From: an uncultured Aquimarina sp.
Lineage (GTDB): Bacteria > Bacteroidota > Bacteroidia > Flavobacteriales > Flavobacteriaceae
DNA length: 60,643 nucleotides
Direction of reading: 5' to 3'
NCBI GenBank assembly: GCA_947503135.1
Contig: CANNCQ010000015.1
Span: 1 to 60,643 of the forward strand
The notes beneath the pieces were generated by a model. It did no database searches, was not told where the DNA came from, and worked only from the letters and a program-made list of their open reading frames with translations. Below, piece by piece: positions 57,450-60,643 of the stretch. How positions within the stretch are numbered: the stretch's first letter is position 1; every line of letters begins with the position of its first letter. A program made the translations under genes and the position numbers.

Positions 57450-57908
57450 TTAGTTTTTATTATTGTTTTTAGTTCCGTAAAAATATAGCGAATGGTTCGT
57501 TATAGTTACGTCAAAAATTTCTTCGATTGTTTTTTTTATTTGTTGAATTCGAGGGTCACAAAATTCAAGTACATCTCCACTTTCTGTTAGAATTAAGTGA
57601 TCGTGTTGTCTGTCAAAATAAGATTTTTCGTATTGTGCTAAATTTTGACCAAACTGATGTTTTCTAACCAATTTACAGTCCATCAATAGTTCAATGGTGT
57701 TATATAGTGTAGCCCTACTTACACGATAGTTTTTATTCTTCATTTTTATATACAAAGATTCAATATCGAAATGTTCGTCGTTCTCGTATATTTCTTGAAG
57801 TATAGCGAAACGTTCAGGAGTTTTTCGGTGTTTGTGTTCTTCTAAAAAGCTAGTAAAAACTTGTTTTACTATTTCCTGAGCGTCTTTTGTGTTATCTTCG
57901 GTTTTCAT
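57450..57908 (-). CDS. Fur family transcriptional regulator without structural zinc cysteines
   Basis: A Fur-type repressor of 152 aa. The winged helix ([13 protein letters not shown] ... [10 protein letters not shown]) is clear. [10 protein letters not shown] (102-111) corresponds to H-D-H-L-I-C-x-x-C-G of Fur, so both cysteines of the zinc site are gone (Leu107, Ser110), as is any C-terminal Cys pair. The regulatory-site histidines (H-F-D-I-E, F-D-R-Q-H-D-H, N-H-S-L-Y) are kept. Metal could be iron, manganese or haem; PerR or Irr types are alternatives. It ends 2 bases before purA. Confidence 0.9.
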   Translation of the reverse strand: MKTEDNTKDAQEIVKQVFTSFLEEHKHRKTPERFAILQEIYENDEHFDIESLYIKMKNKNYRVSRATLYNTIELLMDCKLVRKHQFGQNLAQYEKSYFDRQHDHLILTESGDVLEFCDPRIQQIKKTIEEIFDVTITNHSLYFYGTKNNNKN

Positions 57909-58048
57909 TCAAAAATTAAAAAAACAAATTTAATTTATTTTTTTGGTTTAGAGGGTTTCTTTACTCTTTAATGTTTTTAGTTTGATCATATTTATGAACA
58001 ATTAATAAACAGCTTTCTTTTTTAAAGTTAATTTTAGACTAAATATTT

Positions 58049-60262
58049 TTAATTTCTATAAATCTTGTCAATACCTTGGATGTTGTTAAGACGTTGAATT
58101 ATAGTTGTTAGTAGATTTTTGTTTTTTACACCTACAGTAATTTTACCTTCAAAAACACCGCCATTACTGTCAAAAGATATACTGTAGATATTAACATTCA
58201 TGTTATTTGATATAACTTGAGTTATTTTATTCACAAGTCCTATGTTGTCAATCCCTGTAAGGCGTAAGTCGGTTTTAAATTCTTGTTGACTACTATCTAT
58301 CCACTTCGCTTGCATTACTCTGTAAGCATAATTGCTTTGTAGTTGTAGTGAATTTGGACAGTTGTTTTTATGAATTTTGATGCCCTCGTTAATTGTTAAA
58401 AACCCAAATACATTGTCACCAGGAATAGGTTTACAACAGCTTGCAAATTTGTAATCTAGCTTTTCTTCATCCTTACCAAAAACAATAAGGTCATATTTAT
58501 TGGTGATTTCTTCGCTTTGTATTTCAGTCTCACTAGAACTCTTTCGTATTTTATTTTTGAAAAAATTGATAAAAGTATTGTTTCGTGAAGCAGCATAATC
58601 TTTGATGATTTGATTATCTATAGAGCCAATAGCTACACGGTAAAATAAATCATTACTTGTTTTTAGTTTGCAAAATTTAACTAAGTCATTTATTGATTTT
58701 TCATTTAGTGTTATACGTTGAGTTTTAAGTTTTCGACGTAAAATATCCTTACCTTCAAGAGCAATACGTTTTCGCTCTTCGTTTAGAGATGATTTTATCT
58801 TTGTTCTTGCCCTACCTGTGGTAACATAATTAAGCCATTGTTGTGTTGGCTTAGCTTGTTTTGAAGTTATTATTTCAACTTGATCACCGCTGTTAAGTAT
58901 GTGACTTAAAGGAACAAGTTTTCCATTTACGCGTACCCCTCGTGTACGTAAGCCAACGTCGGTGTGTATGCTAAAACTAAAGTCTAATGCAGTAGCTCCT
59001 TTAGGTAATGATTTTATTTCTCCTTTAGGAGTAAACACAAAAATCTCTTTTGCGTATAAGTTCATTTTGAACTCTTCAACAAAATCTACGGCATTTGTTT
59101 CATCACTTACTAGTGCCTCTTGAAGCTTATCCAACCAATGTTCTAAATTGTCATCTTGTTTTTCGCCATTATTTTTATATTTATAATGTGCTGCATATCC
59201 TTTTTCTGCAATTTCATGCATGCGTTCACTACGAATTTGAACTTCGACCCAATGGTTTTGAGGTCCCATAACAGTGGTATGCAAACATTCATAACCGTTA
59301 GATTTTGGATTAGAAATCCAATCGCGCATTCGGGTAGGATTAGCTCTAAAAAAGTCGGTAACAATACTATAAATTTTCCATGCTATAAACTTTTCATTAG
59401 CTAAATCAGATTTGTAAATAATACGAATAGCAAATTTGTCATATACTTCATCAAAATTTACTTGCTGGGCAACCATTTTTCTTCTGATAGAATATATAGA
59501 TTTTGGTCTTCCTTTGATAGAAAAGTGTAATCCTTCTTTAGTTAGCCCTTCTCTAATAGTGTTTGCGAAATTATTGATATAAGCATCTTGCTCTTCTTTA
59601 CTTTCAGCTATTTTTTGTTTAAGATCTTTATAAACTTCCGGCTCGGTGTATTTTAAACTTAAATCTTCAAGCTCCCCCTTTATATTGTATAAACCAATTC
59701 TGTGGGCTAAAGGAGCATAAATATATAAGGTTTCTGAAGCAATTTTTACTTGTTTGTCGGCTCTCATGGAACCCATTGTTTGCATATTGTGCAAGCGGTC
59801 TGCTATTTTTATAATAATAACACGAACATCATCATTTAAGGTAAGGAGCATTTTACGATAATTTTCGGCTTGCATGGATAAAGGGCGATCTTCATCTTTA
59901 TCCATTATCGAAATTTTGGTGAGTCCGTCAACAATACGTGCTACGGTTTCGCCAAAAAGTTGTTCTATATCGTTCAGTGTGTAGTCGGTATCTTCAACAA
60001 CATCGTGTAATAAGGCTGCAGCTATAGAAGTAGCGTCTAGGCCTATTTCGCTAGCAACAATTTTAGAAACAGCTATAGGGTGAAATATATAAGCCTCACC
60101 ACTTTTTCGACGTTGTTCTTTATGGGCATCAACAGCGGTGTCAAAAGCCTTTCGAATCATTTTTTTATCGTCATCCGTTAACGTACGGTAGCTTATGCGT
60201 AATAATTCTTTATACTCCTGAGCAATCAGTTTGTTTTCTTCCTCTATAAAAGCTTCTGTCAT
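58049..60262 (-). CDS. Bifunctional (p)ppGpp synthetase/hydrolase, RelA/SpoT family
   Basis: Stringent-response enzyme of 737 aa. Domains in order: HD hydrolase (A-A-L-L-H-D-V-V-E-D-T near 84, A-D-R-L-H-N-M near 160), synthetase (G-R-P-K-S-I-Y-S-I-R-R-K, Y-D-K-F-A-I-R-I-I), TGS (F-V-F-T-P-K-G-E-I ... L-P-K-G-A-T-A-L-D-F), a helical region and a C-terminal ACT domain. Both catalytic halves look intact, as expected for a single Rsh enzyme. It is upstream of and in the same direction as the Fur-like and purA genes, with 140 bases between. Confidence 0.95.
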   Translation of the reverse strand: MTEAFIEEENKLIAQEYKELLRISYRTLTDDDKKMIRKAFDTAVDAHKEQRRKSGEAYIFHPIAVSKIVASEIGLDATSIAAALLHDVVEDTDYTLNDIEQLFGETVARIVDGLTKISIMDKDEDRPLSMQAENYRKMLLTLNDDVRVIIIKIADRLHNMQTMGSMRADKQVKIASETLYIYAPLAHRIGLYNIKGELEDLSLKYTEPEVYKDLKQKIAESKEEQDAYINNFANTIREGLTKEGLHFSIKGRPKSIYSIRRKMVAQQVNFDEVYDKFAIRIIYKSDLANEKFIAWKIYSIVTDFFRANPTRMRDWISNPKSNGYECLHTTVMGPQNHWVEVQIRSERMHEIAEKGYAAHYKYKNNGEKQDDNLEHWLDKLQEALVSDETNAVDFVEEFKMNLYAKEIFVFTPKGEIKSLPKGATALDFSFSIHTDVGLRTRGVRVNGKLVPLSHILNSGDQVEIITSKQAKPTQQWLNYVTTGRARTKIKSSLNEERKRIALEGKDILRRKLKTQRITLNEKSINDLVKFCKLKTSNDLFYRVAIGSIDNQIIKDYAASRNNTFINFFKNKIRKSSSETEIQSEEITNKYDLIVFGKDEEKLDYKFASCCKPIPGDNVFGFLTINEGIKIHKNNCPNSLQLQSNYAYRVMQAKWIDSSQQEFKTDLRLTGIDNIGLVNKITQVISNNMNVNIYSISFDSNGGVFEGKITVGVKNKNLLTTIIQRLNNIQGIDKIYRN

Positions 60263-60520
60263 ATAAATGCGTGTTGAAAATTACTACTGTGTTATACAGT
60301 TTAAGTTATTTTTAAAATTAATAAAATGCAAATATATTAGCTAATAAAAGACTTTGATAAAATGATCTTTTAAAAATCTATTGGAGTACAGCATAATATT
60401 ATACTGATTGGAAGGGATTGTTGTAATACGGTAGCAGCTTAACTTTTTTAAAAATGTGTTATAATTTCAATAATTTAACAATATGATTTTCAAGTTTACT
60501 AACAAAACCCGTTGTGCATT
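60263..60520. other. Intergenic upstream of rsh, 258 bases
   Basis: AT-rich. It should hold the rsh promoter, but no clear pair of boxes was recognised. Towards its right end AACCCGTTGTGCA (about 60506-60518) resembles the inverted-repeat end of IS982-type elements. Confidence 0.4.
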
Positions 60521-60643
60521 TTAAACAATGCTAATTTTGATATTATTAATTTTTCTATCAAAAATGAATTTGTTGATATATTGAATCATGGTCATTGCTG
60601 TAATTTTGGATAATACTCTAGTTTTAAACCCATCAAAAGTCTT
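60521..60643 (-). pseudogene. C-terminal 40 codons of an IS982-like transposase, cut by window edge
   Basis: A minus-strand frame enters from the right edge: K-T-F-D-G-F-K-T-R-V-L-S-K-I-T-A and then I-Q-Y-I-N-K-F-I-F, ending at a TAA (60521-60523). IS982-family transposases of Bacteroidota end with a similar F-x-G-F-x-T-R-I-L-x-K-I-T-A-L-T-x-x-Q-Y motif. A candidate inverted-repeat end (AACCCGTTGTGCA) lies just outside the stop. It is partial only because the window ends; the element may be intact beyond. The match is from memory. Confidence 0.6.

Overview
The window reads as the chromosome of a member of the Flavobacteriaceae (Bacteroidota). It is clearly AT-rich, genes sit on both strands, and many promoters look like the Bacteroidota type (TAnnTTTG near -7) with few strong Shine-Dalgarno sites. 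Lineage markers are PorT of the type IX secretion/gliding machinery, BshC (bacillithiol), a TonB-dependent receptor with a carboxypeptidase-like N-terminal domain, imelysin/HTTM/DUF4856 proteins and many small outer-membrane barrels. No rRNA, tRNA or CRISPR array was seen.

Layout. 1-0.1 kb: probable tail of an IS200/IS605-type transposase with a hairpin. 0.1-6 kb (mostly minus): secreted hypothetical, ExbB/ExbD, NhaB, AnmK. 6-11 kb: LolD-like ATPase, TIGR02757 protein, secreted protein, Ung, TruA, MOSC protein. 10.5-18.6 kb (minus): zinc-ribbon/FAD monooxygenase, BshC, LigA, an alpha/beta hydrolase, a DUF2179-like small ORF, LptB, TatC. 18.7-30 kb: RecQ, a gene-poor kilobase, PhzF, a barrel, PepT, PyrD, a HAD phosphatase, YjbQ, HMG-CoA lyase, an Lrp/AsnC regulator and, divergent from it, the broken N-terminus of metE. 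30-37.3 kb: haem-binding-domain protein, then a DUF4856 - imelysin - HTTM - TonB receptor cluster. 37.5-41 kb: LOV-like PAS protein without the photoactive cysteine, a cystathionine beta-synthase-like protein without the PLP lysine, an unknown partner, LipA. 41-48.6 kb: hybrid kinase, PorT/UbiE, TrkA/TrkH, a barrel and a lipoprotein nuclease-fold enzyme. 48.6-53.6 kb: decayed LRR remnant, then ilvD-ilvB-ilvN without ilvC. 53.7-60.3 kb (minus): patatin, MscS-TM protein, and a Rsh - Fur-like - PurA group. 60.5-60.6 kb: C-terminus of an IS982-like transposase.

How it fits together. The strongest unusual unit is the putative metal-uptake cluster at 31-37.3 kb: two lipoproteins (DUF4856, imelysin), an HTTM membrane protein and a FecA-like receptor. 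It starts with a promoter whose -7 box lies inside a perfect 6+6 bp dyad, and a 12-bp perfect hairpin sits after the first gene. ExbB/ExbD near the left end could energise the receptor. The second unusual unit is the CBS-like pseudoenzyme (38.1-39.5 kb), which has lost the Schiff-base lysine and two phosphate-loop glycines but keeps its regulatory CBS pair; it could be a sensor rather than an enzyme. Sulfur amino-acid metabolism shows a second change in the window: metE is reduced to its first 66 codons next to its likely former regulator. Several otherwise ordinary enzymes carry visible oddities: an EF-hand loop in NhaB, loss of the zinc cysteines in RecQ and in the Fur-like protein, and a DnaJ-like zinc ribbon fused to a monooxygenase.

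All family assignments come from reading motifs by eye; no database search was run.
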